This document shows, piece after piece, positions 22,943 to 32,037 of a stretch of 64,000 nt of DNA. The position numbers and the translations under genes were made by a program. The notes beneath the pieces are model-generated. The model did not search any database. It was not told the origin of the DNA and saw nothing but the letters and a program-made list of their open reading frames with translations. The DNA is taken from the NCBI GenBank assembly GCA_963575745.1, contig CAUYUJ010016282.1, positions 1,071,372 to 1,135,371 on the forward strand, written 5' to 3'. The stretch is from Prorocentrum cordatum. Lineage: Eukaryota > Sar > Dinophyceae > Prorocentrales > Prorocentraceae. The first letter of the stretch is position 1. Each line of letters begins with the position of its first letter.

Positions 22943-23104
22943 GTGAAGGGCGAGGGCGAGGGCGAGGGCGAGAAGGAGAATCCCGTGGATGCGGGGGAGG
23001 AGGACAACGACGACGATCACGAAAAGCTGGACGACGACGCAGAAGTCGCAGGCGCAGCCGAGGCAGGAGAACGCGCGAACGCTCGTAGGAGCCGCCTTGG
23101 CTGA
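22943..23104 (+). other. Acidic open segment; paralogue of the copia insertion site
   Basis: A 53-codon frame lies between TAG (22940) and TGA (23102). It is Glu/Asp-rich (GEEDNDDDHEKLDDDAEVAG) and has no ATG. The 84 bases from 22970 match 58271-58354 at 69 positions by my count, in the same frame. The bases just upstream (GGTGAAGGG) match the DNA immediately left of the copia element at 48427. It may be an exon fragment of an acidic protein or an old repeat; the function is unknown. Confidence 0.45.
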
Positions 23105-24370
23105 AGCAACTGTTTGGGTATACTGGGTTTGGGGCGTGCTCGCCGCCACGGCCGGGCGCTGCTGGAAGCACCTGGCAGAATGGGCCCCTGGACGTGTCCA
23201 GGGCTCGAGTTTGAGTCGGTTGTGGTCGGCTGCCGACGACGGCCACGTCATCGCGAGGACGATCTCGCAACGAGCCTGCTGACAGCGACGACGGCGGCGA
23301 CGACGGCGCCCAGCCGAGCCAAGCCGGAGGGGGCCAGGGCGAGGCCGAGCGGAGGCCTTCTGGCCTCCGGGCGGTGGGCCTGCTCGCGTCCCTGCTGGCG
23401 GCCGGTGGCTCCGTGGCCACGCTGCTCTGGAGGAGCGCCGCAGTCTTGCAGTCGTCGCTGCCGCCGCCGTCTCCGCTGCCGTCGTCGTCGTTGCCGTCGC
23501 CGTTGTCGTCGTCGCCACCGTTTTCGTCGTCGTCGGCGTCGTCGTCGGAGGAGGAGGAGGGGGATGGGGGAGGAGGAAGCCGTTTTCGTCGTCGGAGGAG
23601 GAGGATGGAGAGGAGGAGGTCAGTTAAGGCACGGTGGCTTCCAGCTCGTCGCGGGGTTCCTGACTGCCGCGGGCATGCTTCCTGGGCGGTCTCCCCAGGC
23701 TGCTTTGGCGCAGCGAAGTCCCTGCACGAACTGGCGAGTGGGAGGAGGAAAGGGGAGCACGATGGGGGAGCATGAGCAGGTTTGGGGCCTCCTTGGAGCC
23801 GATCATCGCCACCGTTAGATTCGTCTCGGAGCTCTGGCCAGAACGCCCCCTTGGACAGGCGAAACCAAAAGCATCATGACATAATGTGTCCGGTATGCTT
23901 CTGTTTGCGCGGGCCCTTTCTAGATTTTGGGAGCGTCAAAAACGAATGCTGGAAAACTTGCACGTGGAATGGTGAAGAGCCCTCCAGGGACACATCTTGA
24001 AAACACAACGACGGTGACATGAGGAGAAAGACGTGGAGGGGTCATGAGTGCGGTTATTAGGAGGTGAGGTAGAAGGAGGGTGTAGAGCAGGAGGGGCAGC
24101 AGCGGCAGCAGCGGCAGCAGCTCGGCAGCGAGCGCATGGAGGGGGAGGGGAGAGGAGAGGAGGATGGGAGGAATGCGGTGGAGGGGAACATTCAGGAAAG
24201 AGGATCGGGAGGAGGGGGAGGAGGAGCAGCAGCAGCAGCAGCAGGAACAGGCATGGGGAGGAGGAGGAGGAGGAGGAGGAGGAGGAGGAGGAAGAGGCGC
24301 AATGCCCCCCAAAAGCCGCGCACCAAAGGTCACTCTTACCCAGGGTCACTCTTGCGTGTAGCCGAAGTTT
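23105..24370. other. Intergenic with Asp/Ser-rich and GGA segments
   Basis: A frame at about 23,270-23,775 contains a short hydrophobic run (GLLASLLAAGGSVATLLW) after an Asp/Gly-rich part. It could be a membrane-protein exon, but codon-level support is lacking. 23,455-23,545 is CCG/TCG-rich and 24,225-24,295 is GCA/GGA microsatellite. Confidence 0.3.
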
Positions 24371-24700
24371 GAGCGGCGGGGAGGAGAAGGCCTTCTCATA
24401 AGGCGGAGGAGTAGGAGGCAGGAGATGAGGGAATCGAGAAAGAGGGGAGCCGAGGAGGGGAGGAGGGGAGAGGCCTTCTGAGAGGAGAGCCGAGGAACGG
24501 AGGCGCCCGGAAGGGGGGGCGGACCGAGGAGGAGAAGGCCTTCTCAGAAGGCGGCGGGGCTTCTCAGAAGCCCTCGCGCCTTCTGAGAGGTTTTTTTGTG
24601 GTGTTTTATTAGAAGAAGCCTTAGGAAACTGCTCGGAAGTCTGGGGGGCTGCGGAGCCTGCTGAGGAGGCCCGCCCCTTCTCGCTTCCCCCCCAGGGCGC
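24371..24700. repeat. Foldback family F, copy 2
   Basis: Contains GAGAAGGCCTTCTCATAAGG, then later GAGAAGGCCTTCTCAGAAGG, CGGCGGGGCTTCTCAGAAGC and CGCGCCTTCTGAGAGG, followed by TTTTTTTGTGGTGTTTTATT. The right part ends in CTTCTCGCTTCCCCCCC. It shares its block order with 42941-43098. Confidence 0.6.
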
Positions 24701-24810
24701 GCCGCCTAGCGTGAGCGGTGCATGGCCCCTGCTGGCCGGCAGAAGCGAGGAGGACGTCAAGCAGCCTCGAGCCAGCGCCCGCCGCAGCGCGGCGCGAGCC
24801 CTGATGTATA

Positions 24811-24960
24811 CCGGGGCTGGACCCAGCTTGACCTAGATGGTGTTTTTGGTGATTTCGTGGGCCGTTTTCGTTTCGACCTCGTTCTGCGGTAGAGGCGGAC
24901 TCGAGACAACGGCGAGGGACAACGAACACAGAACGAAGACGAAAAACACCGTTCAGGTTC
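24811..24960 (+). mobile_element. Family D inverted-repeat element, copy 1
   Basis: It starts CGGGGCTGGACCCAGCTTGA, has GATTTCGTGGGCCGTTTTCG inside, and ends CGAAAAACACCGTTCAGG. The inner ends (CTAGATGGTGTTTTT / AAAAACACCGTTCAGG) are inverted. It is flanked by an exact 15-bp direct repeat AGCCCTGATGTATAC at 24796-24810 and 24961-24975, either a long target duplication or a local duplication. Copies also at 40064 and 42145. Confidence 0.65.
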
Positions 24961-24998
24961 AGCCCTGATGTATACTGCGTGGCCGGGCGCACCCTCGC

Positions 24999-25172
24999 TG
25001 GTCTCAGGAGGGAAAGAACACACAGACACAATTAATCGGCGATCCCCCAGAAAATATAGGAAACTATGGGAAGTGGGGGGGAAGACAAAAACCCAGAAAA
25101 TATTGGAAAATATTGAGTATATTTTTATTTGTGTGTATTTATTTGTGTGTCCTGGGGCCCCTTCATGGTCGC
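24999..25172 (+). repeat. Dispersed repeat family C, copy 3
   Basis: It starts TCTCAGGAGGGAAAGAACAC, has GAAACTATGGGAAGTGGGGG in the middle, and ends GTGTGTCCTGGGGCCCCTTC. It has the same block order as copies 1, 2 and 4. Confidence 0.7.
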
Positions 25173-25289
25173 TCGCTCGAGACCCGCAGGACACTCGCCA
25201 GCTCGGTGCCCGCGGACGTCCTGCCCGTCTTCCGCGGCAAGGACGGGCGGGGCGGGGCGGCCCGCCGCCCTGCGCCTCACGGTGCCTGG

Positions 25290-25409
25290 CATCGCTCGGA
25301 CGTGTGCATGTTTTCTCGGCGAGGGCCATCGAGGAGCATTTTTGATCATTCGGCGCAAAAAACCACGCACGAAACCGAAAAAACACAGGGAATGGACGTC
25401 CGAGCGATG
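25290..25409 (+). mobile_element. Family E inverted-repeat element, copy 1
   Basis: 120 bp with inverted ends CATCGCTCGGACGT / ACGTCCGAGCGATG. Inside are TTCTCGGCGAGGGCCATCGA and CACGCACGAAACCGAAAAAA. TGCCTGG precedes it, as it does copy 2. Confidence 0.75.
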
Positions 25410-25437
25410 CCCAGTGATGGAGCCTTATGATGCCTGG

Positions 25438-25558
25438 CATCGCTCGGACGTGTGCATTTTTTTCTCGGCGAGGGCCATCGAGGAGCATCCTTGATCATTT
25501 GGCGAAAACACCACGCACGAAACCGAACAAAAACACAGGGAATGGACGTCCGAGCGAG
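25438..25558 (+). mobile_element. Family E inverted-repeat element, copy 2
   Basis: 121 bp, very similar to copy 1, separated from it by about 28 bp. The right end is degraded (CGTCCGAGCGAGG). Confidence 0.75.
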
Positions 25559-25892
25559 GTGTCAAGCAGTGGCGAAGCGTCCTGGCTCGCCTAGAGCCCT
25601 GCAAAGCAGTGTTCTAAGAGCCTTGTGGGGTTTCCACGAGATGTTCTTAAAGCATTTCTGGTTGAGATTGTTTTGTTTTGATCCACCGGGTTTGCGTTCT
25701 GAGAACGTGGTTTTTGTTGTTCGAACATTGCTGGGTTCTAAGAACATTTCATGGTAGGACTATAGGAATGCTTGGACGGTCGGTCCCTGCTGAAAGGTGA
25801 GCCCTGCGGGGCTCGGCTGGTGCCCAGCGTGCCTCTCCGGGCCCCGGGCTCTCCTCATAGGGGCATCGTCGAGGGGGAGAAAGGCTCAGGGC
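25559..25892. other. Intergenic, nothing recognised
   Basis: AT-richer than its surroundings, with short frames only. Confidence 0.4.
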
Positions 25893-25975
25893 TGAGTCGG
25901 GCCTGTCCCTCTACAGGAGGAAAATATGCAGCAACAGTAAAATCATAGTCTGGGGACTATTTTTGGTATTGGGCT
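25893..25975 (+). mobile_element. Family A left-end fragment
   Basis: GAGTCGGGCCTGTCCCTCTA, then ATCATAGTCTGGGGACTATT. The right half is missing. Confidence 0.6.
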
Positions 25976-26409
25976 GGCCTCCGGCCAGTGCCGCCGATCC
26001 GGGGGGGCCCCCGAAGTGGAGTTTTCTATACCCCGCTGTCCCCGGGCTCCGAAAAACGTCGGAAATGACGTCGGACATATCCCCGTGTACCGAAAAACGT
26101 CGGAAATGAGGTCGGAAATAACGTGCCCCCCCCCCCCCCCCTGCAGAGCGAAGCTTGAGCGAGCTCAAGTCCACGCTCTCAGAAACTCACACGCCGGATC
26201 GGCGGATTTGTCTGACATGTTTGACAATTGTTTGATCATCTGAAGTGTTCCCCGGAAGTCGGCCTGCAGGGGGATGGGCCCGACTTCAGCGCAGGGGGGG
26301 GCCTCGACCTGCCATCGGCGATGCATCGCCGCTGGAGCGGCGCGGGCCCCCGATGGTGGCTGCACGCGAGAGTGACCCTCAACTCGCGTGCCGTTTCGGT
26401 GCGCGGCTT

Positions 26410-26903
26410 GTGGGTTACGTCGGGTCGGTCCCTCCAGAGACGGGAAATTCGAACATAGTCAAACCATAGTCTGGGGGCGAGCTTATTATTATTATTACTA
26501 TTATTATTAGTATTACTATTTTTATTATTACTATTATTATTATTATTATTATTCTTATTTTTTAGTATTATTATTATTATTCCTATTACTATTATTACTA
26601 GTTATATATATATGTATATATATAACAAAAAAAACGCCCAAAATACTGGCAAGAACAGCTGCGATGCTTTGTAGCGGCAGCACTCGAGAGCGGCAAGTGG
26701 CCAGGAGAGGAGGATGATCGAAATAACTCGCACGTCCTCAAACTGGGTGTCCGGGCTACTCCACGGAAGCACCATCAGCAAGACAGGGGTGAAACGCCCC
26801 CTCGAGTAGCGGACTCAGTTCGATATCGGTGCTGGGGCTGTAAACAAAAAAAGTCGCCCAACATCTCCATGTAGGAGGACGCGCCCGACCTAACTGTAAG
26901 GGC
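26410..26903 (+). mobile_element. Possible family A copy enlarged by an ATT microsatellite
   Basis: A left end GTTACGTCGGGTCGGTCCC with CATAGTCTGGGGGC lies at 26410-26480. A right end CATGTAGGAGGACGCGCCCG ACCTAA closes at 26903. Between them are an (ATT)n tract (26485-26622) and about 250 bp of unrelated DNA. The flanks are only weakly similar. It may be one expanded element or two unrelated ends. Confidence 0.4.
26485..26622 (+). repeat. (ATT)n and (AT)n microsatellite
   Basis: ATTATT/ACTATT triplets ending in TATATATATATG. A strong AT-rich island in GC-rich DNA. Confidence 0.95.
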
Positions 26904-27657
26904 GCCCGTGGGGGTCCAACGCCACCGCGCACGCTGCTATTGCCGTGCGCGTGCGGCGACGGCAGCCCTTGCGGTTGGCCAGCTGCTCTCCCGCGCGTGC
27001 GGGCCCCCTCCCCGGCACGGCGTGGGGCCTCTTCCAGCGCTCCCCTTCCTGGTCCTCCGAACCCCCACGTAAAACGACGCGAAGATCGGGACAAAATCGG
27101 ATCGGGATAACTCGAAATCTCTGAGAATCGGCGGGTTTGGAGGATGTATTGGGCGCCGCGGCCGCTCCAGAGCGTTCCGGGAACGCTCTGAGAGCGCTCC
27201 GGAACGCTCTGGAGCGATTTATCCCGATCCTAGCCCTGTTTTACCACGCTACCTCGGCGCGCGGGAGCTGGAGGAAGGTGACCGGCGGAAAGGAACAGGG
27301 TCGTTTGCGGGCAAGGTCGCGCATGAGTGCCTTCGTCGTTGATGTGGCGTTCCGCGCCGGCGGTCTGCGTAAGCCACCGCGTCAGGTCGCAGTGCCAAAG
27401 AAGAGCTCAAGAGATCTGTTAGAGCGATAGCCAACAACAGAAAATCCCACGGGGGGGGGCGGAGTGGCCTCCCTCCCCCCCGCTCGCGAACGAGTGGCAG
27501 GGGGGGGGGCTAAGGGTTCCCCCCCCCTTCGGCGAACGACAGGGAAGGGGGGCCGTCAAGGGGGCGTTCCCTTCCTCCACGTCGGATTCTTCCCCGTCAT
27601 TTTCTCGTTTTCTCGGCCCGACACCGCGAGCCTACCTGTTGGGGACGTTGCCGTTTC
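26904..27657. other. Intergenic, nothing recognised
   Basis: 27,172-27,215 contains repeated inverted GGAACGCTCTGAGAGCGTTCC-like 10-mers (GAACGCTCTG, GAGCGCTCC). No gene was found. Confidence 0.4.
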
Positions 27658-27665
27658 GGCTAGTT

Positions 27666-27852
27666 TTAAGTCGGGCTTGTCCCCCTACAGGGGCATTGTC
27701 GACGAAAAATAAAAGATACCCCAAACATGCCCCAAAAAGGCCAAAAACTATTCAAAAAATGTCCCCAGACTATGTTTTGATTATTTTTTGTTGCTGTTTT
27801 TTGTATTTTTGTTCGTCGAAAATCCCCCTGTAGGGGGACACGCCCGACTTAG
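27666..27852 (+). mobile_element. Family A MITE-like element, copy A8 with perfect 8-bp TSD
   Basis: 187 bp from TTAAGTCGGGCTTGTCCC to ACACGCCCGACTTAG, with about 38-bp terminal inverted repeats containing CTACAGGGGCATTGTCGACG / CGTCGAAAATCCCCCTGTAG. Flanked by identical GGCTAGTT at 27658-27665 and 27853-27860. This is the cleanest copy in the window. Confidence 0.9.
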
Positions 27853-27860
27853 GGCTAGTT

Positions 27861-30234
27861 GCCCGCCAGGCATGGACACCTTTGGATGACCACGGCAAGT
27901 CGACCCGCTAAAGGTACATTGAGCTTCGCAGTTTCCCGTCGGGAACTATTTCCAGGTCGGAAGCGTGGTGACCGCACGTTTGGGCAAAATCATTCACCGG
28001 CTATTGGCAACGCTTTACGCCGACAGTTGCGCAATCCCATGTTACAGCGACGGCGCTATTCCAGGGTTCCCCGATTCATACGAAGGTGCGGCCCTAAGTG
28101 CACACGACGTCGCTCAATCCACCCACCCACGAGTCATCCAACGCTTCAGGTCCTCAAATCCTTTGGAATACTTGTCCAAGTTCGATGACCTGGCAGGCAC
28201 CCAACCTTCGAGATGGCACGCCCAGGAAAAACAGCCACGAACTCCTTGATACCGCTGATGATGGTCTCTTCCGGGCAACCCACGAGGAGTGAGAGGCTGA
28301 CCTCGAAGCACACATCGTGGAGGCATGGTACATCGAATTGGAAAACGAAAAGGGAATGAATGTTTGGATGGATGCACCCCATTGGAATCCTTATACACCG
28401 TGCTTGCCAGGATGATCACCGAAAACCGTGCGGTTGTGTTCGTGGCAAGATACGTCCAAGGAGCGTGCAGAACCAGGGCGGCCGTCAGGGCGACACTGAG
28501 GACACGTACCTCGGCCCCCGCGAATGCAACCGAGTACGAAACATATAGCCTGGATCCAGACGAACACGGTCATCATGTAGAGCTCGGCTTCAGTTGGGCA
28601 GATCCGAAGTTGTTCTGGCCGAGCAGCAACACACACACTATTCAGCGACGGCGTGATCACCACGATGCGCGCACACGTGACGGTGGCGTCGTAGATAGCT
28701 GTTGTCGTCAAGGAAGACGAAGTGCTCACGAAGGCTAAATCTCAGAAACTTCCTATCAACATATATCCAAAGTTCTGATGCACACAGAGCCAAACGCAAG
28801 GTCCGACAACAGCTGATGTACGATGCTGGGAATCAGGATCGCGTCGAACATCTTGGCATCGAGATACGCGTGCACATTGAAATCCGCGCATTGCCCGGCT
28901 ACTCCCAGTATTGGGCGGGCCCATGAATGGCGAGGCCTTCGCCGTGGAGACCTTTTCGGACGATGCTTTGGGGACTAGCCTGATAGTTTCGCCAGCGCGG
29001 CCGCGGGCATGAAGTCCTGGACCAGTGCGTTCCCTGGCATTGACAAGAGTATCTTTGAGGGCCTGACGCATCGCGAGTTGGCCGAAGGTACCGGTGAACA
29101 ACGAACGCAAGGCATGTTTTGCGCTACCACCTGGCTCAGCCGCGGAGCGACGAACACTGCTTGACTTCGAGTCGCATGACAAATCGCGCCACTGTTTACA
29201 GTGCTTGAAGCCAGGCGCAGGCACCAATGCCGCCCCTAGGGCGTTCTAGCTGAAACCCGGGAACTTCGCGAGAGGCTTCGGGCTCATGCCGATTCCGTGC
29301 GACCTGGGATTCGCGATGGGCCCGCGCGTCCGCGTTGGCAAGCACATCGGCGACGTGAATATGGCAGGGGTCGAGGACGCTATGGCAAGTGCGTCAAATG
29401 CGAAGAAGGTGCGTTCGGCGCACGCAGGCTCTACGGACACGGCTTCACACACCGCGCCGCGCGCCAAACCCAGTTTTGGGGCGGCCACGGCCATCTCAAC
29501 CAAGATGACAGTATTCAACGCGGCCGCCCCGTGCAACATCCAAATTTGACTGGGGCTGCAACGGGAGACGAGGCGACGGAACCAGCGCCCCATATTTCAG
29601 TCAGCTCGCACGGTGCGCCAGCATGCGCTGCGATTAGGTTCGCGTGGTCAATGGCGCACGTTCTCTTTCTACAGGGCGCCCAAAAGCTGACCCGCGTGCA
29701 ACGGCATCGATTCAACGCCGCACCGCGCAAGCGACCACGAGGCCTAACGAACATTACAAGCCAAACGATGGTCCGACCGGAGAGATTGATCTACACTGCG
29801 ATTCTGTGCATCGCCACCTCAACGGCGATGCCGACGACGGAACCAAGGGGCACGGCGCCCGAGGTGCCAGCCTATTGTTGCGTGGACACACGCCTAGCAG
29901 AATATGCAGACGTCTATCTTAGAGATGCGTGTTGTATATCATCGATTACAAGTCCGCTCGAGCTATGGCTATTCCGCTGAAGCCCTAGCAGAGGCTCGCA
30001 ATTTGGAGGGCTGCTCCCTGGCCATCGCCACGCCGGGCGAGATAAGGCGGGACCTTCTACTCCGGCAAATCTTGAGAAATTGTTAGACATAGGTTGTCTA
30101 CGCATTAAGGCAGTGCCCACCATCGACGCCGAAACTGAATGCAAATACCTACCTAGTAACGGGTGTGCGAAACGCATTAAGTGCATTCCGCTTGGCCACG
30201 CCAGTTGAATTCGACGCGACGCCAATTTTCGGTG
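27861..30234. other. 2.4 kb without recognisable gene or repeat
   Basis: Composition is more balanced than its surroundings. There are minus-strand frames at 28114-28419, 28391-28729, 28742-29227 and 29246-29593, and a plus frame at 29297-29980 containing CVKCEEGAFGARRLYGHGFT. None shows a domain I can name. The patchwork of moderately long, frame-switching segments on the minus strand resembles a decayed coding element, but no motif confirms it. Confidence 0.35.
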
Positions 30235-30505
30235 GATCGTAGCCCCAGAGGCGCGAACGTAGCGTAATTTATTTGAGATCGTGGCCTCGGGGGCGCGAAC
30301 ATGGTGTATTCTGCAAGGAATCGTGGCTTCGGGGATGCGAAGGCGGTGCAAGTTGCGAGGGTTCGTGGCTTCGTGGACGCGAGCGTTGCAATTTACTAAG
30401 GGTCGTGGCATCGGGAGCGCGAGTGTGGCGCAATTTGTGATGTGATCGTGGCCCCAGAGGCGCGAATGTAGCGTAAATTGCAAGAAACAGTGGCCTCGGG
30501 GACAC
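30235..30505 (+). repeat. 42-bp minisatellite, about 6-7 units
   Basis: The anchor TCGTGG is followed by a (C/T)TCGGGGGCGCGAA-type block. Copies begin near 30237, 30279, 30321, 30363, 30403 and 30445, mostly 42 bp apart. Isolated similar units recur at 31256-31335 and about 31632. Confidence 0.85.
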
Positions 30506-30544
30506 CTATACAGATTATTGAATCGCTTCGCTCATTCCGCCGGC

Positions 30545-31115
30545 CCATTTCGCATGACTGAGCCTCTTGGGGCCGCTGGGGGGCCTCTTCAGCGTCGCTT
30601 GGGGGCCTCCTGAGGGCCTCTTGGGGGCTTTTGGGGCCTCTCAGGGGCCTCTTGATGCCTCCTGGGGGCTTCTTAAGGCCGAGGGCTCGAAGTTTTGTGT
30701 TGTGTTCCCCCTTTGGGGCATCGCTTGGGGCCCTCTTGGGCCCCTCTTGGGCCGTCTTGGATGCCTCTGGGGCCGCCTTGGAGCCCTCTTGGGCCATCTT
30801 GGGGCCTTCTTGGGAGCTTCTTGGGCCCTCTTGGGGCGATCTTGGGGGCCTCTTGGGCCGTCTTGGGGGGTCGGGAAGCCGAAAAGATGGACACGCCAAA
30901 ATCTGCCCAAGCCTTCTGGAAAAGTACTAATTTTTGCCTCTTGGGGCCCTCTGGGGAGTGCTCTTGGAGGCCTCTTGAGGCGTCTGGGGGCCATCTTGGG
31001 CGTCTTGGAACGATCGTGTGGCATCTCGGAGCACTCTTGAACCATCTTGGAGGGCTCTTGGCGGCCTCGTGGCCCTTCTTGGGGCTCTCTTGAGGCCACG
31101 GGGGCGGCGCCCAGG
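30545..31115 (+). repeat. Degenerate CTTGGGGGCC minisatellite
   Basis: Irregular 12-15-bp repeats of CCTCTTGGG/GCCGTCTTGGG. Plus frames read Gly/Pro/Leu/Ser/Trp repeats and minus frames Pro/Arg/Gln/Lys repeats. It is related to 42,300-42,610. Confidence 0.8.
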
Positions 31116-31255
31116 AGGAAAACCATCTCTCGCCCGGGGTACTTTTCGTCCGGAGACCCCCAGGGGCCGCCCCGCGCGCGCGAAGTAGAAGTATTATTTC
31201 GCAGTTACCAGAGATCTTAGCACGCCTCTGGCCCGTTGGGCCGGCGATTTTTTCG

Positions 31256-31335
31256 CGGGATCGTGGCTCCGGGGGCGCGAACGTGGTGCAATTTGTAAGG
31301 GATCGTGGCTTTGGGGACGCGAACACAGCGTAATT
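31256..31335 (+). repeat. Two detached 42-bp minisatellite units
   Basis: GGATCGTGGCTCCGGGGGCG and GGATCGTGGCTTTGGGGACG match the array at 30235. Confidence 0.7.
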
Positions 31336-31424
31336 CCCCTATCAGAGCTTGCCTGTAGGGGTCCTAACGGAATCATATGGTTAGGTGAGGTTTGGCGCTG
31401 ATTTCGGCGGCACGCCCGGGTGCC

Positions 31425-31592
31425 CGAGTGCCCAGGTGCCCGGGTGCCCAGGTGCCCTGTAGCCATATAGCCCTATAGCCTTATAGCCCTATAGCCCTAA
31501 TAGCCCTAATGCCCTAATAGCCCTACAGCCCAATAGCCCCAGAGCCTTATAGCCTTATAGCACTATAGCCACATAGCCCCATAGCCCTAGAA
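31425..31592 (+). repeat. TGCCCAGG then TATAGCCC minisatellite
   Basis: CCCGGGTGCCCAGGTGC units pass into repeated TAGCCCTA/TAGCCTTA 8-10-mers. Confidence 0.85.
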
Positions 31593-32037
31593 ATGTTATG
31601 ATTGGAGTTTTTCTCCGGTGTCATTTACAAGGGTTTCTTGCGTCGGGAGCGCGAATCTCAAGTATTCTCATGTGTCCCACGGCCCCGCAGAAGTTCAGAG
31701 CACCCGATTCGGGAAAGGTAGCCGGGTGTTTTTCGGTTCCCCCACACCTCGCGCGGAGATCAACAGCTTACAGCAGGAAGCAGAAAGCAGGACTGTCACA
31801 TGGGAGACTGGCAACTGAAATTGGTGCAGGCTATGGAAATCTGAGCCTCGAAGCCAGATGGCCCCAGAAGGGGGGCCGGCGGATTTGCTCGTACCTATGG
31901 TATGGACAGGCTATGGTCTACGATCGTACGTCTAAGGCGTAGTGCATGGTGCGGTTTGCCATGCCCCTTTACTATAGTTCCCAAGCCTCCTATGGTTGGG
32001 TACTCGTTTTGAATCAAGCAGTGTGGTCGCCCCGTCC
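31593..32037. other. Intergenic, nothing recognised
   Basis: Leads into a pyrimidine-rich tract at 32,038. Confidence 0.4.

Noticed and set aside
20931-23420. 829-codon and 466-codon minus frames
   Set aside because: They are the shadow of GGA/CTC tracts and the 77-bp minisatellite; the repeat 'domains' follow from the DNA period.
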